From positions 558,001 through 622,000 of the forward strand of contig NZ_AP028669.1 of NCBI RefSeq assembly GCF_041154485.1: DNA of 64,000 bases, written 5' to 3'. Every line of letters starts with the position of its first letter. Position 1 is the first letter of the stretch. The position numbers and the translations under genes are program-made. A model generated the notes under the pieces. That model had not been told where the DNA came from and searched no databases. It saw only the letters and a program-made list of their open reading frames with translations. Positions 8,674 to 17,902 of this stretch are shown here, one piece after another. Source of the stretch: Variovorax sp. V93. GTDB taxonomy: Bacteria > Pseudomonadota > Gammaproteobacteria > Burkholderiales > Burkholderiaceae_C.

Positions 8674-10719
8674 ATGGAACGCGCCGGCATCCAGCTCCTG
8701 TTTGCCGGCACCATCTTCAGCAGCGCGTTCCTGCTGTTCCTGGTGCAGCCGCTGATCGCCAAGCAGATCCTGCCCTGGTTCGGCGGTTCGGCCGCCGTCT
8801 GGTCGACCTGCATGGTGTTCTTCCAGGCCGTGCTGCTCGCCGGCTATGCGTACTCCGACTGGGTCACGCGCCGCCTTCGCGTACGCGCGCAGGCCGCGCT
8901 GCACGTGGGGCTGCTGCTGGCGAGCCTGGCGTTCCTTCCGCTCGTGGTGGCTGCGCGCTGGAAGCCCATGGGCGCCGAAGACCCGGCGTGGCTGATCCTC
9001 GGGCTGCTGCTCGCGACCATCGGCCTTCCGTACTTTCTTCTGTCGACCACCGGCCCGCTGGTGCAGTCGTGGGTGGCGCGCACGCCCTGGAGCGCGCGGG
9101 TGTACCGCTATTTCTCGCTCTCCAACCTGGCATCGCTGCTGTCGCTGCTGAGCTATCCGGTGCTGATCGAGCCGCGCAGCTCGCTGCTGCAGCAGGCGAC
9201 GGGATGGTCATGGGGATATGGCCTGTTCGTGGGGCTTTGCGCCGGCACGACCTTGCTCGTGGCCTGCCGCTGGCCCGCGGCCGTGCCGGTTGCCGCGGCG
9301 CCCGGCCTGGGCGCGGCCGCCGACGGCAGCGACAAGCCGCCGCGCTGGTCCGATGGCCTGCTCTGGCTGGTGCTGCCGGCACTGGCCTCGTGGCTGTTGC
9401 TGGCCGTGACCAACCACATCACCCAGAACGTCGCCGCGGTTCCGTTTCTCTGGATCGTGCCGCTGTCGCTGTACCTGTTCACCTTCGTGCTGTGCTTCGA
9501 AAGCGACCGCTGGTACCGGCGCGGCGTCTTCCTGCCGCTGGCGGCGGGCGTGCTGCTGCTGTGCGCCTTCGGGCTGCAGCACCACGTCGGCTCGGACGTG
9601 CGCACGGGGCTGCCGATCTATGTCGGCGGCCTGTTCGTGCTGTGCATGTTCCTGCACGGTGAAACCGCCAGGCTGCGGCCGGCGCCGCGCTATCTCACGC
9701 GCTTCTACCTGATGCTCGCGCTCGGCGGCGCGCTGGGCGGCGCCACGGTCGGGCTGGTGGCGCCGCATGTGCTGCCGGCGTATTACGAGCTGGGCATCGG
9801 CCTGGTGCTGACGGCGCTCGCCGCAGCCGCCGTTCTGCGCCAGCGGATCTGGCTGCGGGTTTCCGGCGTGGCATTGGCGGCCGGCTGCGCGTACTTCCTG
9901 ATGGCGCAGATCGCGAGCGACAGGTCGGACGCGCGCCACCTGCTGCGCAATTTCCACGGCGCGCTGATCACCTTCGACGTGCGGCGCCTCCATCCCTCGG
10001 ACAGCGTGCGGGTGCTGTCGCACGGCTCCATCAAGCATGGCGAGCAGTTCCTCGATCCCGCCCGCCGGCGCGAGCCCACCACCTACTACGGCGCCACCTC
10101 GGGCATCGGGCGTGCGATGGCCGCCGCGCCGGCCGGACCGCGCCGCGTGGGGCTGATCGGCCTGGGCGCCGGCACGCTCGCAAGCTACGGCCGCAGCGGC
10201 GACGCCTACCGCATCTACGAGATCAACCCGCAGGTGTTCGAGCTGGCGGACAGCGAATTCAGCTTCCTGCGCGACAGCCCCGCGCGCATCGAGCGCGTGC
10301 TCGGCGACGCGCGGCTGGCGCTGGAGCGCGAGCCGCCGCAGGGCTTCGACCTGCTCGCGGTGGACGCTTTCTCGGGCGATGCGGTGCCGGCCCACCTGCT
10401 CACGGCGCAGGCCATGGACGTCTACCTGCGGCACATGAAGCCCGATGGCATCGTGGCCTTCCATGTGACCAACCGTTTCCTCGAACTGGCACCGGTGGTC
10501 GCGCGGATTGCCGGGCTGAAGGGCCTGCATGCCGTGCTCGTGAGCGACGACGCCGAAGCCTCGAGGTGGCTCAATCCGACCGACTGGGTGCTGGTGGCGC
10601 GCGATCCGGCCGTGCTGGCGCGCGAGCCGGTGCGCGCCGCGGCCTCGCCGATCGTGCTGCGCGCGGGCGTCCGCCCCTGGACCGACGACTTCAACAACCT
10701 GCTGAGCGTGCTGAAGTAG
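8674..10719 (+). CDS. fused MFS / spermidine-synthase-like protein
   Basis: This 681-residue protein has about 11-12 membrane helices in residues 5-420, beginning with GIQLLFAGTIFSSAFLLFLVQ. A C-terminal Rossmann domain like polyamine aminopropyltransferases follows (GLIGLGAGTLASYG, YEINPQVFELA, LLAVDAFSGDAVPAHLLT). Such fusions are annotated as fused MFS/spermidine synthases, but function is largely unproven. The GLGAG and DAFS motifs of the methyltransferase-like fold are kept. It follows the DUF2214 gene by 4 bases. A convergent terminator lies beyond its stop. Confidence 0.85.
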   Translation: MERAGIQLLFAGTIFSSAFLLFLVQPLIAKQILPWFGGSAAVWSTCMVFFQAVLLAGYAYSDWVTRRLRVRAQAALHVGLLLASLAFLPLVVAARWKPMGAEDPAWLILGLLLATIGLPYFLLSTTGPLVQSWVARTPWSARVYRYFSLSNLASLLSLLSYPVLIEPRSSLLQQATGWSWGYGLFVGLCAGTTLLVACRWPAAVPVAAAPGLGAAADGSDKPPRWSDGLLWLVLPALASWLLLAVTNHITQNVAAVPFLWIVPLSLYLFTFVLCFESDRWYRRGVFLPLAAGVLLLCAFGLQHHVGSDVRTGLPIYVGGLFVLCMFLHGETARLRPAPRYLTRFYLMLALGGALGGATVGLVAPHVLPAYYELGIGLVLTALAAAAVLRQRIWLRVSGVALAAGCAYFLMAQIASDRSDARHLLRNFHGALITFDVRRLHPSDSVRVLSHGSIKHGEQFLDPARRREPTTYYGATSGIGRAMAAAPAGPRRVGLIGLGAGTLASYGRSGDAYRIYEINPQVFELADSEFSFLRDSPARIERVLGDARLALEREPPQGFDLLAVDAFSGDAVPAHLLTAQAMDVYLRHMKPDGIVAFHVTNRFLELAPVVARIAGLKGLHAVLVSDDAEASRWLNPTDWVLVARDPAVLAREPVRAAASPIVLRAGVRPWTDDFNNLLSVLK

Positions 10720-10736
10720 CCGGCCTCGCGGCCATG

Positions 10737-10760
10737 AAAAAGGCCCGCACGCGGCGGGCC
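10737..10760 (-). terminator. Rho-independent terminator of the psiF-like gene
   Basis: A 7-bp stem GGCCCGC/GCGGGCC (10742-10748 with 10754-10760) with a 5-nt loop is followed on the minus strand by five Ts (10741-10737). It separates two convergent genes. Confidence 0.65.
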
Positions 10761-10791
10761 CTGTTTGCGCAGGCTGGAGCGCAGTGCTGCT

Positions 10792-11199
10792 TCAGGCCTT
10801 GGCGTCCTTTTCGCACTTCTTCATGAAGCTGCTCTTGGCGGCGCCGGCCAGCGGCTTGCCGTTCTTGTCGACGGCCTTGGCTGCGCAAGCAGGTGCTGCG
10901 GCGGCCTTGGCGTCTTTTTCGCACTTCTTGATGAAGCTGCCCTTGGCGGCGCCGGCCAGCGGCTTGCCGTTCTTGTCGATGGCCTTGGATTCGCAGCTTG
11001 CGCCGGCGGCGGGGGCTGCTGCGGTGGCGGGCGCCGCGGGGGTGGCCGCCGCAGGAGCGGCGGGGGTGGCAGGCGTAGCGGGCGTGGCCGCGGGAGCGGT
11101 GACAGGTGCTGGAGCCTTGGCCGGGGCCTTGTCTTGTGCCTGCGCGGCGCCGAAGGAGAGACAGGCGCCCAGGGCGACCAGGGAAAGGAACTTCTTCAT
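10792..11199 (-). CDS. PsiF-repeat periplasmic protein
   Basis: The 135-residue protein has a signal peptide (MKKFLSLVALGACLSFGAAQA, cleavage near residue 21), a long Ala/Pro/Thr low-complexity linker (about 22-68) and two copies of the PsiF repeat, each with CxxKAxDKNGKPLAGAAK and KKCEKDAKA. E. coli PsiF, the family name-giver, is induced by phosphate starvation, but its molecular role is unknown. The paired cysteines of each repeat would be oxidised in the periplasm. It is transcribed divergently from argS and followed by its own terminator. Confidence 0.85.
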   Translation of the reverse strand: MKKFLSLVALGACLSFGAAQAQDKAPAKAPAPVTAPAATPATPATPAAPAAATPAAPATAAAPAAGASCESKAIDKNGKPLAGAAKGSFIKKCEKDAKAAAAPACAAKAVDKNGKPLAGAAKSSFMKKCEKDAKA

Positions 11200-11317
11200 G
11201 GTGATATGTCCTTGCAAGGTGGGTTGTGACAGGTGCCCCGCCCCGGGGCCGAGGCTTCTAACGGCCGAAGGCGGCAATCGGATGACGATGGTCAACGGCG
11301 CCCGGGTTTGCCCCCGG

Positions 11318-11323
11318 TAAAAT
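11318..11323 (+). promoter_or_regulatory. -10 box of argS; leaderless start candidate
   Basis: TAAAAT ends 6 bases before the argS ATG, so a transcript would begin on or next to the start codon. There is no Shine-Dalgarno sequence. No good -35 is visible. Confidence 0.4.
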
Positions 11324-11329
11324 TCGCAG

Positions 11330-13015
11330 ATGCTATTGGTCAAACAGGAGCTGCTCGCGGCGCTCGCGAACACGCTCGAATCCCTCTCGCCCGGCGCTGG
11401 CTCCAAAGCCGCGTTCGAGTCGCCCAAGGTGGCTGCCCACGGCGATTTCGCCAGCACGGCCGCCATGCAACTCGCCAAGCCGCTCGGGCGCAAGCCGCGC
11501 GAACTGGCCGAGGAGCTCAGTGCCGCGCTGCTCGCCACCCCGGTTTTCGGCCAGTGGGTCGAAGCCATCGAGGTCGCCGGCCCCGGTTTCCTCAACATCC
11601 GCCTGAAGACCGCAGCCAAGCAGCAGATCGTGCGCGAAGTGCTGAATGCGGCCGATGCCTTCGGCCGGCAGCCCGCCACCGGCGAAAAGGTGCTGGTCGA
11701 GTTCGTCTCGGCCAACCCGACCGGGCCGCTGCACGTCGGCCACGGCCGCCAGGCCGCGCTCGGCGACGCCATCTGCAACCTGCGCGCCTCCCAGGGCGAC
11801 ACCGTCTGGCGCGAGTTCTACTACAACGACGCCGGCGTGCAGATCCAGACGCTGGCCCACAGCACCCAACTGCGCGCCCGCGGCTTCAAGCCCGGCGACC
11901 CCGAATGGCCGAGCGGCGAGAAGGCGCCCGCCTACAACGGCGACTACATCGCCGACATCGCCGAAGACTTCAAGGCGAAGAAGACCGTCAGGTCGGACGA
12001 CCGCGAATACACCGCCAGCGGCAACATCGACGACCTCGACTCCATCCGCGAATTCGCGGTCGCCTACCTGCGCCGCGAGCAGGACCTGGACCTGCAGGCC
12101 TTCCGCGTGCGCTTCGACAACTACTACCTCGAATCGAGCCTCTACACCAGCGGCCGTGTCGAGGCCGCGGTGCAAAAGCTCGTGGCCGCCGGCAAGACCT
12201 ACGAGCAGGACGGCGCGCTGTGGCTCCGGTCGACCGACTACGGCGACGACAAGGACCGCGTGATGAAGAAGCAGGACGGCACGTACACCTACTTCGTGCC
12301 CGACGTCGCCTATCACATCGCCAAGTGGGAGCGCGGCTTCCACAAGGTGGTCAACATCCAGGGCACCGACCACCACGGCACCATTGCGCGCGTGCGCGCC
12401 GGCCTGCAGGCGGCGGGGGTCGGCATTCCCGAGGGCTACCCCGACTACGTGCTGCACACCATGGTGCGCGTCATGAAGGGCGGCGAAGAGGTCAAGATCA
12501 GCAAGCGCGCGGGCAGCTACGTCACGCTGCGCGACCTGATCGAGTGGACCAGCACCGACGCCGTGCGCTTCTTCCTGCTGAGCCGCAAGCCCGACACCGA
12601 ATACACCTTCGACGTCGACCTGGCCGTGGCCAAGAACAACGACAACCCGGTGTACTACGTGCAGTACGCTCATGCGCGCATCTGCTCGGTGCTGGCGGGC
12701 TGGGGCGGCGACGCGGCCGCCCTCAAGGACGTGGACCTGTCGCCGCTCGAAAGCCCGGCCGCGCAGGCGCTCATGCTGCTGCTGGCCAAGTACCCCGCCA
12801 TGCTCACGGCCGCGGCCAAGGATTTCGCGCCGCACGACGTCACCTTCTACCTGCGCGAACTGGCGGCCAGCTACCACAGCTACTACGACGCGGAGCGCAT
12901 CCTGGTCGACGAGGAGCCGGTCAAGCTGGCGCGGCTCGCGCTCGTCGCGGCCACCGCGCAGGTGCTGCACAATGGCCTCGCGATTCTCGGCGTCAGTGCG
13001 CCGAGCAAGATGTGA
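11330..13015 (+). CDS. argS: arginyl-tRNA synthetase
   Basis: The 561-residue class I synthetase charges tRNA-Arg. The ATP-binding signature appears as HVGH (residues 135-138, in [15 protein letters not shown]) and the KMSKS-like loop as KISK (389-392). The N-terminal additional domain (about residues 1-90) and the C-terminal anticodon-binding helical domain (with [10 protein letters not shown]) are in place, and length is normal. It is followed after 8 bases by a SPOR-domain gene. Confidence 0.98.
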   Translation: MLLVKQELLAALANTLESLSPGAGSKAAFESPKVAAHGDFASTAAMQLAKPLGRKPRELAEELSAALLATPVFGQWVEAIEVAGPGFLNIRLKTAAKQQIVREVLNAADAFGRQPATGEKVLVEFVSANPTGPLHVGHGRQAALGDAICNLRASQGDTVWREFYYNDAGVQIQTLAHSTQLRARGFKPGDPEWPSGEKAPAYNGDYIADIAEDFKAKKTVRSDDREYTASGNIDDLDSIREFAVAYLRREQDLDLQAFRVRFDNYYLESSLYTSGRVEAAVQKLVAAGKTYEQDGALWLRSTDYGDDKDRVMKKQDGTYTYFVPDVAYHIAKWERGFHKVVNIQGTDHHGTIARVRAGLQAAGVGIPEGYPDYVLHTMVRVMKGGEEVKISKRAGSYVTLRDLIEWTSTDAVRFFLLSRKPDTEYTFDVDLAVAKNNDNPVYYVQYAHARICSVLAGWGGDAAALKDVDLSPLESPAAQALMLLLAKYPAMLTAAAKDFAPHDVTFYLRELAASYHSYYDAERILVDEEPVKLARLALVAATAQVLHNGLAILGVSAPSKM

Positions 13016-13023
13016 ACCTCACC

Positions 13024-13764
13024 ATGAAGAAGACAACCAGACAACGCGGCAACATCGTCATCGGGCTCATCGTCGGCCTGGTGCTGGGGTTGGGTGTCGC
13101 GCTGGGCATCGCGGTCTACGTGACCAAGGTGCCGATCCCGTTCGTGACCAAGACCCAGCGCGGCGGCGCCGAGCAGGACGAAGCCGAAGCCCGCAAGAAC
13201 CGCGACTGGGATCCCAACGCACCGCTGGCCGGCAAGGCCGGTGCGCCCAAGCCACCGCCGGCCGCGGCCGGTCCGGTGGCGCCACCGGCCGGCGGCGACA
13301 CCGCCGCCGTGGCGCCGGGTGCGGCGCCGCCGCCCGCTCCGCCGGTGCCGGTGGTGGTGGCTCCGAAGCCCGCGCGCCCGGCCCCGGTGCCGGCCGAGGC
13401 CAATTCCCTGCCGCCATCGAACGATCCGCTCGGCGACCTGGCGCGCGCGCGCGCCGGCGGCAACAGCGGCAGCACCGCCACGGCTTCCGCCGCGCCCGGC
13501 GGCAACAGCGCGGCGGCGGGTGCCGATCCGTTCATGTACTTCGTGCAGGCGGGCGCCTTCCGCACCACCGACGATGCCGAGGCACAGCGCGCCAAGCTGT
13601 CGCTGATGGGCGTCGAGGCCCGGGTCACCGAGCGCGAGCAGGCAGGCCGCACCGTCTACCGGGTGCGCGCGGGCCCGTTCAACAAGAAGGACGAGGCCGA
13701 TCGCCTGAAGGAGCGGCTCGACAGCGGCGGCCTCGAATCGGCGCTCGTGCGCGTGCAGCGCTGA
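13024..13764 (+). CDS. SPOR-domain inner-membrane protein
   Basis: The 246-residue protein has a short cytoplasmic tail, one membrane helix (about residues 11-33, IVIGLIVGLVLGLGVALGIAVYV) and a long Pro/Ala-rich periplasmic linker. It ends in a SPOR domain (about 170-246, starting FMYFVQAGAFRTTDDAEAQ). SPOR domains bind glycan strands stripped of stem peptides at the division septum. The layout is that of FtsN-like proteins, and the argS-SPOR-dsbA order is typical of this bacterial group. ATG at 13024 is chosen because it starts the tail preceding the helix. Confidence 0.92.
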   Translation: MKKTTRQRGNIVIGLIVGLVLGLGVALGIAVYVTKVPIPFVTKTQRGGAEQDEAEARKNRDWDPNAPLAGKAGAPKPPPAAAGPVAPPAGGDTAAVAPGAAPPPAPPVPVVVAPKPARPAPVPAEANSLPPSNDPLGDLARARAGGNSGSTATASAAPGGNSAAAGADPFMYFVQAGAFRTTDDAEAQRAKLSLMGVEARVTEREQAGRTVYRVRAGPFNKKDEADRLKERLDSGGLESALVRVQR

Positions 13765-13908
13765 GCTTGCCGGCAGCCGTCACGGATATTCTTTAAGCTT
13801 CGCCGCGCGGCATGGGCCGCCGCCAGGATCGTCCTGGGCATGCCGCTTGCGGGAACTCCGCGCGGCGCGCCGGCTCAGTCTGCCGTACCCCACAGGAGAA
13901 CTCTTTCA

Positions 13909-14556
13909 ATGAAACGTCGTGACTTTTCGCTGGCCGCCACCTCGCTGGGCCTGCTTTCGCTGGCTGGCAACACCGCGCACGCCCAGGCGCGCGCGCCCAA
14001 GGCCGGCACCGAGTACCTGGTGCTCGACAAGCGCGTGCCGGTCGACGCGCCGGCGGGCAAGGTCGAGGTGATCGAGTTCTTCTCGTACAACTGCCCGCAC
14101 TGCAACGACTTCGAGCCGCAGCTGGAAGCCTGGCTCAAGACGGCCCCCAAGGAAGTGGCGTTCCGCCGCGTGCCCGTGCCTTTCGTGGGCAACGACGTCG
14201 AGGCCAAGCAGCGCCTGTACTACGCGCTCGAAGCCATGGGCAAGGTCGACGAATTCCAGCCGAAGGTCTTCGACGCCATCCACAAGCAGCGCCAGAACGT
14301 GAACGGCGACGCCAACATCATTGCCTGGGCGGGAGCCAACGGCCTGGACGGCGCCAAGTTCAAGGAAGTCTTCACCTCCTTCGGCGTGGCCAGCAAGGCC
14401 AAGCGCGCCGCGCAGCTGACCGACGCCTACAAGGTGGCCGGCGTGCCGGCGCTGGCCGTGAACGGGCGCTGGTACGTGGACGGCGAGCTGGCCGGCAACA
14501 TGACCAAGGCGCTGCAGGTCACCAACTACCTGATCGGCGAAGCCAAGAAAGGCTGA
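13909..14556 (+). CDS. dsbA: thiol:disulfide interchange protein DsbA
   Basis: The 215-residue periplasmic oxidoreductase introduces disulfides into exported proteins. It has a signal peptide ([20 protein letters not shown] to about residue 25), the active-site motif CPHC inside [15 protein letters not shown], and the cis-Pro loop [13 protein letters not shown]. The start at 13909 has an AGGAGA ribosome site about 10 bases upstream; an upstream in-frame start would only add non-signal sequence. It is followed by a repeat element and a terminator. Cysteine-bearing exported proteins nearby (PsiF, TpsA) are possible clients. Confidence 0.95.
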   Translation: MKRRDFSLAATSLGLLSLAGNTAHAQARAPKAGTEYLVLDKRVPVDAPAGKVEVIEFFSYNCPHCNDFEPQLEAWLKTAPKEVAFRRVPVPFVGNDVEAKQRLYYALEAMGKVDEFQPKVFDAIHKQRQNVNGDANIIAWAGANGLDGAKFKEVFTSFGVASKAKRAAQLTDAYKVAGVPALAVNGRWYVDGELAGNMTKALQVTNYLIGEAKKG

Positions 14557-14559
14557 CCC

Positions 14560-14650
14560 CGGGCTGCGCGGCACTTCGCGTCCGCTGCGCGCCCACACCC
14601 CCTTGCAGGGGGCGGCACCTGCGGCCCGGCAAAGCCGGTTCCGCGGTGTC
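14560..14650. repeat. intergenic repeat, copy 1 (inverse orientation)
   Basis: Bases 14621-14649 are an exact 29/29 reverse-complement match to 41654-41682. The flanking bases (CCCCC-GGGGG hairpin near 14597-14612 and an ACGCGAAGTGC-like block) also match that element when reversed. It lies between dsbA and its terminator. Confidence 0.75.
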
Positions 14651-14666
14651 TCCCGGATGGGATGTC

Positions 14667-14690
14667 AAGCCCGCATTTGGCGGGCTTTTT
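14667..14690 (+). terminator. Rho-independent terminator after dsbA
   Basis: An 8-bp stem AAGCCCGC/GCGGGCTT (14667-14674 with 14680-14687) with a 5-nt loop runs into Ts. It ends the dsbA unit before lptA. Confidence 0.75.
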
Positions 14691-14725
14691 CATTTGCGGT
14701 TGAAGGCTTGGCGCCATCCGCCGCA

Positions 14726-14731
14726 TACAAT
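14726..14731 (+). promoter_or_regulatory. possible -10 box for lptA
   Basis: TACAAT lies 22 bases before the preferred lptA ATG. No convincing -35 is seen at normal spacing (TTGAAG is 20 bases upstream). Confidence 0.3.
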
Positions 14732-14753
14732 GCAGAGCAAGTTTCGTGCCTCT

Positions 14754-15491
14754 ATGACATTGCACTCCTACTCCCACACCACCCCTCTTCTTCGCAGCAC
14801 CGGCCGCCTGGCCCGTCTCGCTCGCGCGGCTATCGGTGCGCTGCTGCTGGCCGGCCTGGCCTCGGGCGCGCTGGCCGAGACCGCCGACCGCAGCAAGCCG
14901 ATGAACATCGAATCCGATGCGATGCGCTACGACGACCTCAAGCAGACGAGCGTGTTCACGGGCAACGTGCTGGTCACCAAGGGCACGATCATCATCCGCG
15001 GCGCGCGCATCGACGTACGCCAGGATGCCGAGGGCTACCAGTACGGCGTGGTCACGGCGGCGCCCGGCAAGCGGGCCTACTACAAGCAGAAGCGCAATGC
15101 GCCCGACGAGTGGATCGAGGGCGAATCCGAGGTCATCGAGTACGACAGCCGCGCCGACAACGTCAAGTTCATCCGCAATGCCGTCATGCGCCGCCTGCTC
15201 GGCGCCACGCCGAACGACGAGAGCCAGGGTGCGCTGATCGTCTACGACCAGAGCAACGACACCTACACCGTCAATGGCTCCACCGTGCCGCCGAACACCG
15301 CGGTGAACGCGCCGGCGGGCGGACGGGTGAAGACCATCCTCACGCCCAAGAGCGCCACCGCGCCGGCCCCGGGAGCTTCGGCGCCCGCCGGCGGACGGGC
15401 CGCGCCCGCGGCAGCAGCCCCCCAGCCGGCGCCCGGCGCCGGCCTGCGCTCGACCACCACGCTGGGCGGCGAAGGGGAAGGGCGCAAGTGA
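14754..15491 (+). CDS. lptA: lipopolysaccharide transport periplasmic protein LptA
   Basis: The 245-residue protein has a signal sequence (hydrophobic stretch about residues 22-42, ending [19 protein letters not shown]) and an OstA/LptA domain (about 46-170). That domain includes [24 protein letters not shown] and [17 protein letters not shown] low-complexity Ala/Pro/Gly tail follows. It carries LPS across the periplasm from LptC to LptD. ATG 14754 is preferred to the frame's earlier ATGs because a TACAAT box would put the transcript start between them. Its stop overlaps the lptB GTG start. No lptC gene precedes it here. Confidence 0.92.
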   Translation: MTLHSYSHTTPLLRSTGRLARLARAAIGALLLAGLASGALAETADRSKPMNIESDAMRYDDLKQTSVFTGNVLVTKGTIIIRGARIDVRQDAEGYQYGVVTAAPGKRAYYKQKRNAPDEWIEGESEVIEYDSRADNVKFIRNAVMRRLLGATPNDESQGALIVYDQSNDTYTVNGSTVPPNTAVNAPAGGRVKTILTPKSATAPAPGASAPAGGRAAPAAAAPQPAPGAGLRSTTTLGGEGEGRK

Positions 15492-16282
15492 TCGAAACCG
15501 CTGGAACCCAGAACGCCGACGGCACGCCGGGCAGCCGCCTGGTGGTGCGCGGACTGCAGAAAAGCTACGGCAGCCGCAAGGTCGTGCGGGACGTCTCGCT
15601 CGACGTGCAAAAGGGCGAGGTCGTCGGGCTGCTCGGCCCCAACGGCGCGGGCAAGACCACGTCGTTCTACATGATCGTGGGCCTGGTGCGGGCCGACGCG
15701 GGCGACATCACCATCGACGGCGAGCCCATCGCCCACATGCCGATCCACCGGCGCGCCCGCATGGGCCTGAGCTACCTGCCGCAGGAAGCCTCCATCTTCC
15801 GCAAGCTCACGGTCGAGGAAAACGTGCGCGCCGTGCTCGAACTCCAGCGCGAACCCGACGCCAGCGGCAAGCCCGCGCCTTTGACGAAGCAGCGCATCGA
15901 GGAGCGGCTCTCGGGGCTGCTGGCCGACCTGCGGGTGGACCATCTTCGCGATTCGCCCGCGCTCGCGCTCTCGGGCGGCGAACGCCGCCGGGTCGAGATC
16001 GCCCGCGCGCTGGCCACGCAGCCGCGCTTCATCCTGCTGGACGAGCCCTTCGCCGGCATCGACCCGATCGCGGTGATCGAGATCCAGCGGATCATCAGCT
16101 TCCTGAAGGAGCGCGGCATCGGCGTGCTCATCACCGACCACAACGTGCGTGAGACGCTGGGCATCTGCGATCACGCGTTCATCATCAGCGACGGGCATGT
16201 GCTGGCACAAGGCACACCCTCGGAGATCGTCGACAACGCCGAAGTACGCAGGGTGTACCTCGGCGAGCACTTCCGGATGTAA
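15488..16282 (+). CDS. lptB: LPS export ABC transporter ATPase LptB
   Basis: The 264-residue ATPase powers LPS extraction by LptFG. Walker A is GPNGAGKTT, the Q-loop [12 protein letters not shown], the signature [15 protein letters not shown] and Walker [14 protein letters not shown], followed by the H-loop [12 protein letters not shown] start at 15488 overlaps the lptA stop (GTGA), indicating translational coupling; no ATG is available before the ATPase core. The approximately 16-residue N-terminal extension before [11 protein letters not shown] is slightly long for the family. rpoN follows after 17 bases, the standard proteobacterial order. Confidence 0.97.
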   Translation: MIETAGTQNADGTPGSRLVVRGLQKSYGSRKVVRDVSLDVQKGEVVGLLGPNGAGKTTSFYMIVGLVRADAGDITIDGEPIAHMPIHRRARMGLSYLPQEASIFRKLTVEENVRAVLELQREPDASGKPAPLTKQRIEERLSGLLADLRVDHLRDSPALALSGGERRRVEIARALATQPRFILLDEPFAGIDPIAVIEIQRIISFLKERGIGVLITDHNVRETLGICDHAFIISDGHVLAQGTPSEIVDNAEVRRVYLGEHFRM

Positions 16283-16299
16283 GGGAGGAGTCGGTCTCC

Positions 16300-17892
16300 A
16301 TGAAGCAAGGGCTGTCCCTTCGCGTTTCGCAGCACCTGGCGCTCACGCCCCAGCTGCAGCAGTCGATCCGGCTGCTGCAGCTGTCCACGCTCGAACTGAG
16401 CCAGGAGGTGGAGCAGATGCTGGACGAGAACCCGTTCCTCGAACGCACCGCGGAAGAAGCGGCGCGCGAGGAGTTCGGGCTCGACGCCATCGACACGCCG
16501 GTGCCGCGCGACGAAGCCGGTGAAGCCGCCGAGGGCGAATTCGCCTCGGCCCCGGCCAGCAGCGCAACCACCACTTCGAGCGAAACCTCCTCGGCAGCCG
16601 AGGCCGACGTACCCGCCGCCGACGCCACCGAGCGCGAGCCCGACTGGGAAGGCGACGGCACCGTCGACATGGCGCCCGACGACAGCGAATGGGGCAGCGA
16701 CGCCCCCGCGCGCCAGAACAACCTGGGCGACGACGAACGCGCCGACGCCACCGAGCTCGCGCGCAGCCAGGAGTCGCTGCAGTCCTTCCTGCACCGGCAG
16801 GCGCTGAGCCTGCGGCTCAACGAGAACGACAGCGCCGCGCTGCGCTTCCTGATCGAATCGCTCAACGACGACGGCTACCTCGAAGACTCCCTGCCGGCGC
16901 TGGCCTCGGGCCTCGCGGGCGACGACAACGACCAGTTCGACGAACTGGTGCACCACTTCCAGGTGGCGCTCGGCCTGCTGCAAAGCCTGGAGCCGGCCGG
17001 CGTCGGCGCGCGCGATCTGGGCGAATGCCTGTGCATCCAGCTGCGCGCGCTGGCCAGCGAAAGCGAGACCGAAGAGCAGGCCCTGGTGCGCAAGACCGCC
17101 ATCGCGATCTGCAAGCAGCCGATGGAGCTGCTCGCGCGGCGCGATTTCAAGCGCCTGGCCACGCTCACGCGCACCAACGAAGAGGTGGTGCGCTCGGCGC
17201 TGCAGATCATCTCGCGCCTGGAGCCCAAGCCGGGCCGCCGCTTCGTCGACGTCGAGCGCAACATCGTGATTCCCGACGTGATCGTCACCAAGATCGGCCG
17301 CGGCACCAACGCCAAGTTCCGCGTCATGCTCAACCCCGAGGTGATGCCGCGGCTGCGCGTGCACGACATCTATGCCGGCGCGCTCAAGTCGCACAAGGGC
17401 GAGGGCAGCCAGGCGCTGTCGCAGCGGCTGCAGGAGGCGCGCTGGTTCATCAAGAACATCCAGCAGCGCTTCGACACCATCCTGCGCGTGAGCAACGCCA
17501 TCGTCGAGCGGCAGAAGAGCTTCTTCGTGCACGGCGAGCTCGCAATGCGGCCCTTGGTGCTGCGCGAGATCGCCGACGAACTCGGCCTGCACGAATCGAC
17601 CATCTCGCGCGTGACCACGGCCAAGTACATGGCCACGCCTTTCGGCACGGTCGAGCTCAAGTACTTCTTCGGCTCGGCGCTCGGCACCGAGACCGGCGGC
17701 AATGCGTCGAGCACCGCCGTGCGCGCGCTGATCAAGCAGTTCGTGAGCTCCGAGAGCATCAAGAAACCGCTGTCCGACAGCCAGATCTCCGAGATGCTCA
17801 AGGAGCAGGGCATCGAGTGCGCACGCCGCACCGTGGCCAAGTACCGCGAGGCCTTGCGCATCGCGCCCGCCAACCTTCGCAAGGCCCTGTAG
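16300..17892 (+). CDS. rpoN: RNA polymerase sigma-54 factor
   Basis: The 530-residue protein has the Gln-rich activator-response region I (QLQQSIRLLQLSTLELSQEVEQ split over residues about 17-40), a long acidic region II, the core-binding domain, the helix-turn-helix (LHESTISRVTTAKYM) and the C-terminal RpoN box ARRTVAKYRE that reads the -24 element. A strong AGGGAGGAG ribosome site precedes ATG 16300. Region II (about residues 60-150) is Ala/Ser/Asp-rich and longer than in E. coli, which explains the size. Confidence 0.98.
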   Translation: MKQGLSLRVSQHLALTPQLQQSIRLLQLSTLELSQEVEQMLDENPFLERTAEEAAREEFGLDAIDTPVPRDEAGEAAEGEFASAPASSATTTSSETSSAAEADVPAADATEREPDWEGDGTVDMAPDDSEWGSDAPARQNNLGDDERADATELARSQESLQSFLHRQALSLRLNENDSAALRFLIESLNDDGYLEDSLPALASGLAGDDNDQFDELVHHFQVALGLLQSLEPAGVGARDLGECLCIQLRALASESETEEQALVRKTAIAICKQPMELLARRDFKRLATLTRTNEEVVRSALQIISRLEPKPGRRFVDVERNIVIPDVIVTKIGRGTNAKFRVMLNPEVMPRLRVHDIYAGALKSHKGEGSQALSQRLQEARWFIKNIQQRFDTILRVSNAIVERQKSFFVHGELAMRPLVLREIADELGLHESTISRVTTAKYMATPFGTVELKYFFGSALGTETGGNASSTAVRALIKQFVSSESIKKPLSDSQISEMLKEQGIECARRTVAKYREALRIAPANLRKAL

Positions 17893-17902
17893 AAAGCCGC
17901 CG

